DNA from: Ensifer sp. BR816
GTDB taxonomy: Bacteria > Pseudomonadota > Alphaproteobacteria > Rhizobiales > Rhizobiaceae
NCBI RefSeq assembly: GCF_000378985.1
Contig: NZ_KB905370.1
Location: 1,845,830-1,909,829, forward strand
Length of the DNA stretch: 64,000 bases
Direction: 5' to 3'
Part shown: piece after piece, positions 19,769 to 26,983 of the stretch
Numbering within the stretch: the first letter of the stretch is position 1
Layout: every line of letters starts with the position of its first letter
The notes under the pieces: model-generated
The model's input: only the letters and a program-made list of their open reading frames with translations
Databases searched by the model: none
What the model was told of the DNA's origin: nothing
Made by a program: the position numbers and the translations under genes

Positions 19769-20558
19769 ATGGAACCATTAGAGGATTGGCGCTCGCCGAA
19801 GTTCGAACAGGACCTCGGCCTTCTGGATCGGGGCGGGGTCAGCTTCGAGTTCCTGAGGCGCGATGACGAGTACCGAGCGCACTACGACTCGGTCATGAAC
19901 CAGAGCTCCAAGGACCCTGATACGGTTATTGCGGCGAGGGAGGGCCTGACCCGGCAGTGGGGTCTCACGTTTCCCAGCTGATCCATACCGACCCGCCACC
20001 AAATCACATCCCATCTGGCTGCCGCAGCATTTCCCGGCAACGCTTGTCATAACGCCGGCACCTCCGGGCTTCGAAGATTGCCTCTTCCTCGAACCCGACG
20101 CTCTGCCGGCGGAGAATGCCGTCCATAGCAACGGTTATCATGTCCACATCCGCGATGCGGATGGTGTGCATAGGCTTTGGTTTCCGAATGGCACGGCGCC
20201 GCTCAAGGCGGCGGTCCTCATCCCGCTCGATGCCCATCTCCCCGAACGCCTCCAAAGCCTGCAGCGATGGCATCGCTGGCTCACGAGCCAGGCATCTGGT
20301 CCACCGCCGCGCTGGCAGCGCTTCTCGCCCTATCGCATCCATCGTTTCAGCCTGATGCTGCGCGCCTGGGATGGGGTCACCGAAGGCGCATCCCGTCAGG
20401 AAGTGGCAAGCGTGCTGCTGAACCCGGGGCTCAAGACGATGCGTTCCATCGACTGGAAGAACACCCCCGAGCGCCGTAGGCTCCACCGCCTGCTCAAAGC
20501 CGCTCGCGACCTGATCAAGGGCGGCTATCGCCGCCTGCTCAGGCCAGATTCCGAATAA
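19769..20558 (+). CDS. fseA: FseA-like excision activator made by +1 frameshifting (DUF6499 + DUF2285)
   Basis: Two overlapping frames form one protein. Frame one (19769-19981, 70 aa, DWRSPKFEQDLGLLDRGG then FEFLRRDDEYRAHY) is the short transcriptional-regulator-like DUF6499 domain and stops at TGA 19979. The +1 frame continues without a break from FPADPYRPATK, through a DUF2285 body, to GGYRRLLRPDSE at 20558. The switch point is ACG TTT CCC at 19967-19975: a Phe tRNA can slip from TTT to TTC (19970-19973), giving LTF-PADPYRP and about 262 aa. In ICEMlSym(R7A), msi172 and msi171 are joined in this way to give FseA, which turns on rdfS. ATG 19769 has GGAAAGGGA upstream. A plain frameshift mutation is the alternative. 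Confidence 0.7.
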
Positions 20559-20599
20559 TCAATCCCTTCAAAACCGAGAGCATTACGCCGGCCATTACC

Positions 20600-20630
20600 A
20601 TGTCCCCCTTCTTAGCCCTTGGGGGGACAT
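20600..20630. promoter_or_regulatory. inverted repeat upstream of rdfS, candidate FseA target
   Basis: ATGTCCCCC (20600-20608) and GGGGGACAT (20622-20630) form a perfect 9-bp dyad with a 13-bp spacer, 102 bp before the RdfS-like start, in a 170-bp gap without a gene. It is well placed for control of rdfS. Confidence 0.4.
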
Positions 20631-20732
20631 TTGCAGGAGACCGGCAACTCTGTCACTCCGCCTTGTCCTCTGATCTTCGCCATCGTCGCAACCGATCCGC
20701 CAATGCCGTGGCGGTTGTGACGGAGGCCCAAG

Positions 20733-20996
20733 ATGCCACAGAAAACCGATCCCGATTGGCCGCGCTTCGTGCGCACCCCCGAAGCCGCGCGATTGCTCGA
20801 TCTTTCTCCCCGCACGTTGGAAAAGCACCGCTGCGAGGGCACCGGCCCGATTTATCGCAAGCTTGGCGGCCGCGTCGTCTATTCGGTCGCTGATCTCGAA
20901 GCCTGGGTCGAAGCCGCCGCGCGGCATTCGACCTCTCAAGCCGCGAAAGCCCGGGTGGCGCCGGCCCTCATTCCCGCCGCCGGCACGGCGCGATGA
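20733..20996 (+). CDS. rdfS: RdfS-like excisionase (MerR/AlpA-type helix-turn-helix)
   Basis: 87 aa. A winged helix-turn-helix of the excisionase type: FVRTPEAARLLDLSPRTLEK, GTGPIYRKLGGRVVYSVADL and EAWVEAA. In rhizobial ICEs RdfS is the recombination directionality factor that makes the integrase excise the element, and it stands directly after the FseA genes as here. No tyrosine integrase partner is in the window; the only recombinase is the serine type at 1580. ATG 20733 with GGAGG upstream; its TGA overlaps the next ATG. Confidence 0.75.
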   Translation: MPQKTDPDWPRFVRTPEAARLLDLSPRTLEKHRCEGTGPIYRKLGGRVVYSVADLEAWVEAAARHSTSQAAKARVAPALIPAAGTAR

Positions 20997-21871
20997 CGGT
21001 CGCGGTTTCCATGACGACGCATCGGACTTACCAGGGCCAGCAGCTCGAACTCTTCCAGGCGAGGGGCGGGGATATCGCGGCAAGAGACGCGCAGGACCTG
21101 ATGTCCTGGCCGTTCTTCTCGCTCGCCAAGTCCCGCCGCGTCCGGCCGATCGACTTCAAGATGGGCGACGTTGCCATCCGGGTCGAGGCGACCGCCGAGC
21201 ATGGCATGGCGACCATCTGGGACGCCGACATCCTGATCTGGGCGGCGTCGCAGATCGTCGAGGCGCGCGACAAGGGCTTGCGCACGTCGCGGTTCATGTC
21301 GGCCACCCCGTATGAAATCCTAACCTTCATCAATCGTGACGACTCCGCCCGGAGCTACGAGCGGCTGAAAGCAGCGCTCGACCGGCTGCAATCGACCACC
21401 GTCGTCACCTCGATCCGCCAGCCGTCGGAGCGGCGCCGCCATCGCTTTTCCTGGATTGCCGAATGGAAGGAGAAGCTGGATGACAAGGGAAGGCCGCTCG
21501 GCGTCGAGATGATCCTGCCGGACTGGTTCTATGCCGGTGTCCTGGACAATGCGCTGATCCTGACGATCGACGACGCCTATTTCGATCTGACCGGCGGCCT
21601 GGAGCGATGGCTTTACCGCCTCGTACGCAAGCACGGCGGCCGCCAGACCTGGGGTTGGAGCTTCGATCTCCAGCATCTGCATCTGAAGTCCGGCAGCCTC
21701 TCGCCGCTGCGTCGCTTCCGCTTCGAGGTGCGGGCGATCGTCGGCCGCCAGCCACTGGCCGGCTACCGGCTGGCACTTTCCATCGACCCGAACGGGCGCG
21801 AACGGCTGACGTTTCGTCCGGCACGACCGGAAAGCGCCGCTTCCAAGCGCGCGCAACGGGTGGCGCCATGA
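20993..21871 (+). CDS. repA: replication initiator protein A (RepA-like)
   Basis: 292 aa. Matches the plasmid/ICE replication initiator A family: PFFSLAKSRRVRPIDFKMGD, WDADILIWAASQIVEA, ATPYEILTFINRD, WYRLVRKH-like LYRLVRKHGGRQTWGW and LKSGSLSPLRRFRF. It should bind iterons; three 19-bp direct repeats start 48 bp after its stop codon. Start ATG 20993 overlaps the rdfS stop (ATGA); ATG 21011 is an alternative. In related elements a parA gene follows, but here it does not. Confidence 0.85.
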   Translation: MTVAVSMTTHRTYQGQQLELFQARGGDIAARDAQDLMSWPFFSLAKSRRVRPIDFKMGDVAIRVEATAEHGMATIWDADILIWAASQIVEARDKGLRTSRFMSATPYEILTFINRDDSARSYERLKAALDRLQSTTVVTSIRQPSERRRHRFSWIAEWKEKLDDKGRPLGVEMILPDWFYAGVLDNALILTIDDAYFDLTGGLERWLYRLVRKHGGRQTWGWSFDLQHLHLKSGSLSPLRRFRFEVRAIVGRQPLAGYRLALSIDPNGRERLTFRPARPESAASKRAQRVAP

Positions 21872-22476
21872 CTGTCCGCTCGTCCAATTCCGCCGGCTGT
21901 GGACAAGCTGTGGATGGGCCCGTGCTATCGGGAACGCCAAAGCCCGTGCTATCCGGGACGCGATCCCCGTGCTATCGGGAACGCGAACGGGTCGTAATCC
22001 ATTGGCAGAACAGGTCGAATCTGGCCCCTTCTAACTTACCTAACACAGAATCCTTCGGATTCTGCCTAACGCACCCCCGCAAAATCACCGCTGTGAACCA
22101 TCCGATTGCGGGCCGATCCGACCGACTGTCGGTTTCCCCAAAAGCATGGACGGGGCCGATAAATGATTGAACGGCTCCTTAAATCGTGGACTCGCGTTCC
22201 TTTAATCGTTGAACGGGATCTCCCCTTAATCGCGCCCTCGGTCATTGGTCTGGATCCATCGACGATGGGCGTGGATGCGGCGGCACGCCCATGCCCCATG
22301 CTTGCGCAGGAGATTTGCAGCGACATCGCTGCTGATCTCCAACCCTTAGCGACGCAACACTTCGTGTCGCAGGCGGTTCGAGCGCCAGCGCGGCTGGTTG
22401 GTCGGATCTTCCGCGAATCCAAGGACACACGACGGGACCCGCCGAACCCGCGCGCGCCGACGGTGGGAGGCGCGCC
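21872..22476. other. RepA-downstream region with iterons, hairpin and AT-rich repeats (putative origin)
   Basis: No convincing gene; the open frames at 21868-22170 and 22163-22480 run through repeats. Contents: DnaA-box-like TGTGGACAA (about 21899) and TGTGGAT (about 21910); three direct repeats of CCCGTGCTATCGGGAACGC at 21919, 21943 and 21966 (second with two changes); a hairpin CAGAATCC-ttc-GGATTCTG at 22046-22064; and around 22160-22235 a group of TTAATCG/TTGAACGG repeats. Together these read as a replication origin for the RepA protein. A parA gene would normally stand here. Confidence 0.6.
21919..21984 (+). repeat. three RepA-type iterons
   Basis: Three 19-bp direct repeats, CCCGTGCTATCGGGAACGC, at 21919-21937 and 21966-21984, and a variant CCCGTGCTATCCGGGACGC at 21943-21961. 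Start-to-start distances are 24 and 23 bp, near two helical turns, as usual for initiator-binding iterons. Confidence 0.75.
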
Positions 22477-22995
22477 ATGAGTACGCTTGAGAGGCCGGAT
22501 AGCTTCCCCGCAGATGCGACGGTGGTCGAGCTGACCTGGCGCAAGGGCAAGATCGAGCACTGGATCCGGTTTGGTGAAATTGCCACCGAGCAGCGGATCG
22601 GCCGCGAGAAACGCATCGTCGGCTTTGCGCCCGGCAGCCTCTTCGCCTTCGTCCGCTGGGCAGCCAACGACTACGGCACGGTGATTTCGCGTATCGACAT
22701 CGTACGTGCCGTCCGCGCCGGCGAGGGATATCAGACGCTGCCCTTCGTTCGCCCCGGCGGCAAAATCCTGCTCAGGCTACACGGCTGGCCGAAGGTCGAA
22801 ACCGTGCTCTTCGCCATCGACGCGATCGAGGCGCTCGGCATCAAACCGACTGAGGTCTCGCCCGACCATTGGCGGCACCTTCATCACCGCCTCAGCGTCA
22901 ACGAACCCTTCCACGCCTATTCGCGCGAGCAACATCGCGCCTGGCTGAAGCGGGCGGCGATCGGCGATCCCGGTGACGAAGGAGAGGCCCGATGA
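22477..22995 (+). CDS. DUF2840 family protein
   Basis: 172 aa. DUF2840 signature segments: ELTWRKGKIEHWIRFG, QRIGREKRIVGFAPGSLFAF and RWAANDYGTVISRIDI. The family occurs in conjugative backbones directly before TraF-type peptidases, as here. Role unknown; no membrane segment. Start ATG 22477; the stop overlaps the next ATG. Confidence 0.85.
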   Translation: MSTLERPDSFPADATVVELTWRKGKIEHWIRFGEIATEQRIGREKRIVGFAPGSLFAFVRWAANDYGTVISRIDIVRAVRAGEGYQTLPFVRPGGKILLRLHGWPKVETVLFAIDAIEALGIKPTEVSPDHWRHLHHRLSVNEPFHAYSREQHRAWLKRAAIGDPGDEGEAR

Positions 22996-23543
22996 CCCGC
23001 CTTGCCTGGATCATCGCCACCTATGTTTCCGCTCTCTTCACCGCGGGACTGATTTTCTTCCATCCGCAAAAGAAACTCATCTGGAATGCCTCGGCGAGTG
23101 CCCCGATCGGACTCTATCGCATAGAGCCGGTCGACCAGTTGAATGTCACCGATCTTGCCGTGGTGATGCCGCCCGACGAGCTCGCGAGCTTCCTCGATCA
23201 GCGCGGCTATCTGCCGAAAGGCGTGCCGCTTCTCAAGCGCGTGCTGGCGCTTTCCGGCACCAAAGTCTGCCGCAACGGCAAGGCGATGAGCGCCTACGAC
23301 ATGATCTATGGCGAGGCCCTCGAGCGTGACAGCCATGGTCGGCCGCTCCCCGTCTGGCAGGGCTGCATCACGATCAAGAAGGGCCAGGCCTTCTTCATGA
23401 ACTGGGACGTGCGCGACAGCCTCGACGGCCGGTATTTCGGGGCGCTGCCGCTGTCCGCCGTTATCGGCCGTGCCGTCCCGGTGTGGACCTTCGACGAGCC
23501 ACCGACACCCACCTCCTCAACCACAGAAAGGCAAAACCCGTGA
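22992..23543 (+). CDS. traF: S26 family signal peptidase, conjugal transfer protein TraF
   Basis: 183 aa. One N-terminal membrane helix (about 5-22), then the S26 pattern: SASAPIGLYRI with the catalytic Ser, and VPLLKRVLALSGTKVC with the general-base Lys; CPxGxxY-like DSLDGRYFGALP near the end. TraF peptidases process the pilin TrbC in IncP-type conjugation; no trbC is in the window. ATGA overlap with DUF2840 and GTGA overlap with the next gene. Confidence 0.88.
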   Translation: MTRLAWIIATYVSALFTAGLIFFHPQKKLIWNASASAPIGLYRIEPVDQLNVTDLAVVMPPDELASFLDQRGYLPKGVPLLKRVLALSGTKVCRNGKAMSAYDMIYGEALERDSHGRPLPVWQGCITIKKGQAFFMNWDVRDSLDGRYFGALPLSAVIGRAVPVWTFDEPPTPTSSTTERQNP

Positions 23544-23866
23544 CCCAGATTGGTACCTTCACGCGCAAGGATGATGGCTTCTTCGGACGCATCCGCACGC
23601 TCACCCTCGACATCGAAGTCACCATCCTGCCGGCCGAGGAATCGGACGCCGAGAATGCGCCGAACCACCGCGTCTTTGCCGCCGGTCAGGAAGTCGGCGC
23701 GGCCTGGGACCGCACCGGCGAGCGCGCCGGCAGCTACCTTTCGGTGTCGATCGACGATCCGTCCTTCGTCGAGCCGATCCGCGCCCGGATGTTCGAATCC
23801 GATACCAAGAAGGATATCTGGAACCTCCACTGGACGCGCAAAGTCCGGCGCGACGAACAGGCTTGA
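23540..23866 (+). CDS. DUF736 family protein (copy 2)
   Basis: 108 aa with the complete family pattern: TQIGTFTRKDDGFFGRIRTL, LPAEESDAENAPNHRV, GAAWDRTGERAGSYLSVSID and DPSFVEPIRARMFE. It starts at GTG 23540, which overlaps the TraF stop, so translation is coupled. It is clearly diverged from copy 1 at 16131, hence an old duplication typical of these backbones. Confidence 0.85.
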   Translation: MTQIGTFTRKDDGFFGRIRTLTLDIEVTILPAEESDAENAPNHRVFAAGQEVGAAWDRTGERAGSYLSVSIDDPSFVEPIRARMFESDTKKDIWNLHWTRKVRRDEQA

Positions 23867-23869
23867 GCG

Positions 23870-24874
23870 ATGCGCTACCGTCGCTCTTGCGCCTCTTCAG
23901 GTCCAATCCCCTTGATCGATTGCACGCCGGTCAATCCCCTCGACCCGATCGCCTATCGGACAGCCGGCGCGCGCAGCGAAGGTCAAGGGCGGCGGCAAGT
24001 TTTCCGGGAGACGGGCATGCCTTCCGCCGCTACCCGTCCGGAAAACTCCGGCCGGCGGCGAAGCCTTGCCCTTGACCGCAGCGAGCACGATGGCAGGCTC
24101 GCAGCGGTTCGGGACGGTGTTGCCTGCGCTATCATGCCAGTGCTCATGGCGTTGCCGATCGCACTCGCGATGATCGTCGCGCTGCCTGGCTTGGCATCGG
24201 CCGATCCGCCATCGAGCAATCGTCTGGCTGACCATTCATCGGTTTCCGTGTCGTCCGGTCCCTATGCCGGCTTTGTCGCCGACGCCGCCAAACGCTTCGC
24301 CATTCCGGAGCATTGGATACGCGCCGTCATGCGGGTCGAAAGCCGCAATGATCCGGCCGCGATTTCACCGAAAGGCGCGATGGGCCTTATGCAGATCATG
24401 CCGGCGACATGGGCCGAGTTGCGCGTGCGCCATCATCTTGGCGACGACGCTTACGATCCGCGCGACAACATTCTGGCAGGCGCTGCCTACCTTGCAGAGC
24501 TGCACGACCTTTACGGCTCCCCAGGCTTTCTCGCTGCCTACAATGCCGGGCCAGGCCGCTACGAAAAGCATCTCGTAACAGGCGATCCGTTGCCCCACGA
24601 GACCATCGACTACATGGCAAAACTCGTGCCGATGATTGACACGGAAGCTGCGCCAATCGTGCGGATCGCGGCGCGGTCGCGGCGCAATGAATGGGCCGAT
24701 GCGCCGTTGTTCTTCGTGCAGCGAGCCGATGTGCATCAAGTGAAAGACGGGTCGGCGGACAGACGATCGAAGCGCTCTGGGAATACGACCGCGATCATCG
24801 ATCTCTCGGCTCTCGCACCGGGGGCCGCGGACATATTCGTCCAGCGCGTAACCGATGAGGAGCGGCAGCAATGA
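23870..24874 (+). CDS. lytic transglycosylase of the transfer system (SLT domain, VirB1-like)
   Basis: 334 aa from ATG 23870. The SLT domain (about 135-235) is clear: FAIPEHWIRAVMRVESRNDP with the catalytic Glu, SPKGAMGLMQIMPATW and FLAAYNAGPGRYEKH. It would open peptidoglycan for the mating channel. A typical signal peptide (MPVLMALPIALAMIVALPGL, cleaved near ASA) begins at the internal ATG 24134; either that is the true start or the first 88 residues are an extension. The preceding stop is four bases away. Confidence 0.82.
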   Translation: MRYRRSCASSGPIPLIDCTPVNPLDPIAYRTAGARSEGQGRRQVFRETGMPSAATRPENSGRRRSLALDRSEHDGRLAAVRDGVACAIMPVLMALPIALAMIVALPGLASADPPSSNRLADHSSVSVSSGPYAGFVADAAKRFAIPEHWIRAVMRVESRNDPAAISPKGAMGLMQIMPATWAELRVRHHLGDDAYDPRDNILAGAAYLAELHDLYGSPGFLAAYNAGPGRYEKHLVTGDPLPHETIDYMAKLVPMIDTEAAPIVRIAARSRRNEWADAPLFFVQRADVHQVKDGSADRRSKRSGNTTAIIDLSALAPGAADIFVQRVTDEERQQ

Positions 24875-24942
24875 GGGGTGAGGCATGGTGTGCTATGGAG
24901 GTCCGGATCGTAGTTGGTGCGGCAGAGGGTGGGGGCGGTGCG

Positions 24943-25004
24943 AAAACAACCGGGTATGGCAAGATAAAAGGCCGCGCATCGCGGCTTGGACGGTCGGTTG
25001 TTTT
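24943..25004. other. nested inverted repeats upstream of the relaxase gene, candidate oriT
   Basis: In the 240-bp gap between transglycosylase and relaxase genes, AAAACAACCG (24943-24952) pairs with CGGTTGTTTT (24995-25004). Nested within is GCCGCG-cat-CGCGGC (24971-24985). The direct repeat CGCACCTCGCGGC follows, near 25028 and 25090. Placement next to a relaxase gene and this dyad structure suit an origin of transfer. The 84-aa frame 24871-25125 spans it and is not believed. Confidence 0.45.
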
Positions 25005-25114
25005 GATTGGCCTTTTCCAGCTTTTCCGCACCTCGCGGCTCACAAGCGCGATGTGTGCACCCCCAAATCATCCAGTAATTTCAACGGATTTCGCACCTCG
25101 CGGCGGAAAAACGC

Positions 25115-26854
25115 ATGAACCGTGACGACGATTTCCGCGTCCGGCCAGGGCGCATCCGCTCGAGCAAGGCCCAGAGGGCAAGACCGTTCATCGCCCAGGC
25201 GCTGGCCGCCGCCGAGAAGGCCGGCGGGCGCGTATCGCGATCTAGCAAGATCACGTCCGGCCGGGGCCGCGGGCCGAGCTTCGCCCGAGGGCGCGTGGCG
25301 AGCGTGCGCGCCAATCGCCTCATCACCAATCGCACGCGGCATTGCACCGTCAAGGCACGCTTCGTTCGCAACAAGGGTGAGCGCGGACCGCTCGCACGGC
25401 ACCTGAACTACCTGCGCCGGGATGGGGTCACCCGTGATGGCGAGAAGGCGCGCATGTTCGGCCCTGAGACCGACCATGCCGATGCGAACGACTTCGCCGA
25501 TCGTTGCAAGGACGACCGGCATCATTTCCGGTTCATCGTCTCCCCGGAAGACGCGGTGGACATGGAGGACCTGAAGCGCTTCACCCGTGAACTGATGCAG
25601 CAAGCGGAAAAGGATCTCGGCACGAAGCTCGACTGGATCGGCGTCGATCACTGGAACACCGACAATCCACATGTGCATGTCATCCTGCGCGGCCGCGCCG
25701 ATGACGGGCAGGATTTGGTGATCGACCGGGACTATATCCGATCCGGTCTGCGGGATCGGGCGCAGGACCTCGTCACCCAGGAGCTTGGGCCTCGCACCGA
25801 GCGCGAGATCAGCCGATCGCTGGAGGGCCAGATCGAGGCGGATCGTTGGACAGACCTCGATCGTCAGCTTGTCCGCGACGCCGGCAGGCACGGCATCATC
25901 GATGTCGCGCCGGCGCCTGACCGCCAGCCCGACGAGTACCTGGTGCAGAAGGTCGGGCGGCTGCGTCATCTCGAACGTCTCGGCCTTGCCGAAACCGTCG
26001 GTCCCGGTCAGTGGATCATCGACGAGGAAGCCGAGACAACCTTGCGGGAACTCGGGACCCGCGGCGACATCATCAAGCGCATGCATCAGGCTCTCGCAGG
26101 GCAGGGGATCGAGCGCGGCGAGGCGGATTACGTGCTATCCGGTGAGACGGATCGGCCGCTCATTGGCCGGCTGGTCGAGCGCGGCCTCGACGACGAGCTG
26201 CGGGGGACCGCCTTCGCCGTCGTCGACGGCACCGATGGTCGTACCCATCACATTCGGTTTCCCGACATCGAGGCGGCGGGCGACAGCGCGCCGGGCTCGA
26301 TCGTCGAATTACGTTCCTTCGAGGATGCGAGAGGCACACGTCGTGTCGCGCTCGCCATCCGCTCCGATCTCTCGCTCGATGCGCAGATCAAGGCTGAGGG
26401 CGCGACCTGGCTCGATCGACAGCTCACAGCCCGCGATCCGGTCGAGCTCGGTGGCGGTTTTGGGTTCGAGGTCGGCCAGGCGATGGAGGCGCGAACCGAG
26501 CATCTGATCGGGGAGGGCTTGGCGCATCGCGAGGCCGGCCGCGTCGTCTTCGCCCGAAATCTTCTCGGCACCCTGCGTCAACGCGAGCTCGATGCGCTGG
26601 GTGAGAAACTCTCGCAGGAGATGAACATGCCGTTCCACTCATCGGCTGCAGGGGAGTATGTCGCCGGCACCTATCGCCAGCGGTTCGCGCTCGCCTCCGG
26701 CCGCTTCGCCATGGTCGATGATGGCCTCGGCTTTAAGCTCGTACCATGGACACCGTCGATCGAGAAACATATCGGGCAACACATCTCTGGCGTCGGCCGC
26801 ACGGACGGCGGCGTCGATTGGAGTTTTGGCCGCAAACGCGGCCTCGGTCTTTGA
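25115..26854 (+). CDS. rlxS: conjugative relaxase with DUF3363 (RlxS/VirD2-like)
   Basis: 579 aa. The N-terminal basic tail is followed by the relaxase domain (about 80-230): RHLNYLRRDGVTRDGE, HHFRFIVSPED and the metal-binding DNPHVHVILRG, in which the paired His residues are intact. The DUF3363 C-terminal half extends from about 240 to the end. It should nick oriT, stay bound to the 5' end and pilot the strand through TraG. The family is the one used by rhizobial ICEs (RlxS in ICEMlSym). ATG 25115; the putative oriT lies just upstream. Confidence 0.88.
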   Translation: MNRDDDFRVRPGRIRSSKAQRARPFIAQALAAAEKAGGRVSRSSKITSGRGRGPSFARGRVASVRANRLITNRTRHCTVKARFVRNKGERGPLARHLNYLRRDGVTRDGEKARMFGPETDHADANDFADRCKDDRHHFRFIVSPEDAVDMEDLKRFTRELMQQAEKDLGTKLDWIGVDHWNTDNPHVHVILRGRADDGQDLVIDRDYIRSGLRDRAQDLVTQELGPRTEREISRSLEGQIEADRWTDLDRQLVRDAGRHGIIDVAPAPDRQPDEYLVQKVGRLRHLERLGLAETVGPGQWIIDEEAETTLRELGTRGDIIKRMHQALAGQGIERGEADYVLSGETDRPLIGRLVERGLDDELRGTAFAVVDGTDGRTHHIRFPDIEAAGDSAPGSIVELRSFEDARGTRRVALAIRSDLSLDAQIKAEGATWLDRQLTARDPVELGGGFGFEVGQAMEARTEHLIGEGLAHREAGRVVFARNLLGTLRQRELDALGEKLSQEMNMPFHSSAAGEYVAGTYRQRFALASGRFAMVDDGLGFKLVPWTPSIEKHIGQHISGVGRTDGGVDWSFGRKRGLGL

Positions 26855-26983
26855 ACCGCGAGCCGCAAGTAATTTTTCGATGGCGTGCGCCGGTTTGCGA
26901 TGTCCGCTTTCGCGCGCGTTGCAACACGCGGTGCAATCGCCTTCCACTGTTGTCCTGCTTCGACTGCGGAAGGGAACAACGAC

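Noticed and set aside
21607-22480. Two frames downstream of RepA (21607-22170 and 22163-22480)
   Set aside because: They run through iterons, a hairpin and AT-rich repeats and show no domain; the region looks like an origin.
24871-25125. 84-codon frame before the relaxase gene
   Set aside because: It spans the nested inverted repeats and overlaps the relaxase start; no protein-like features.
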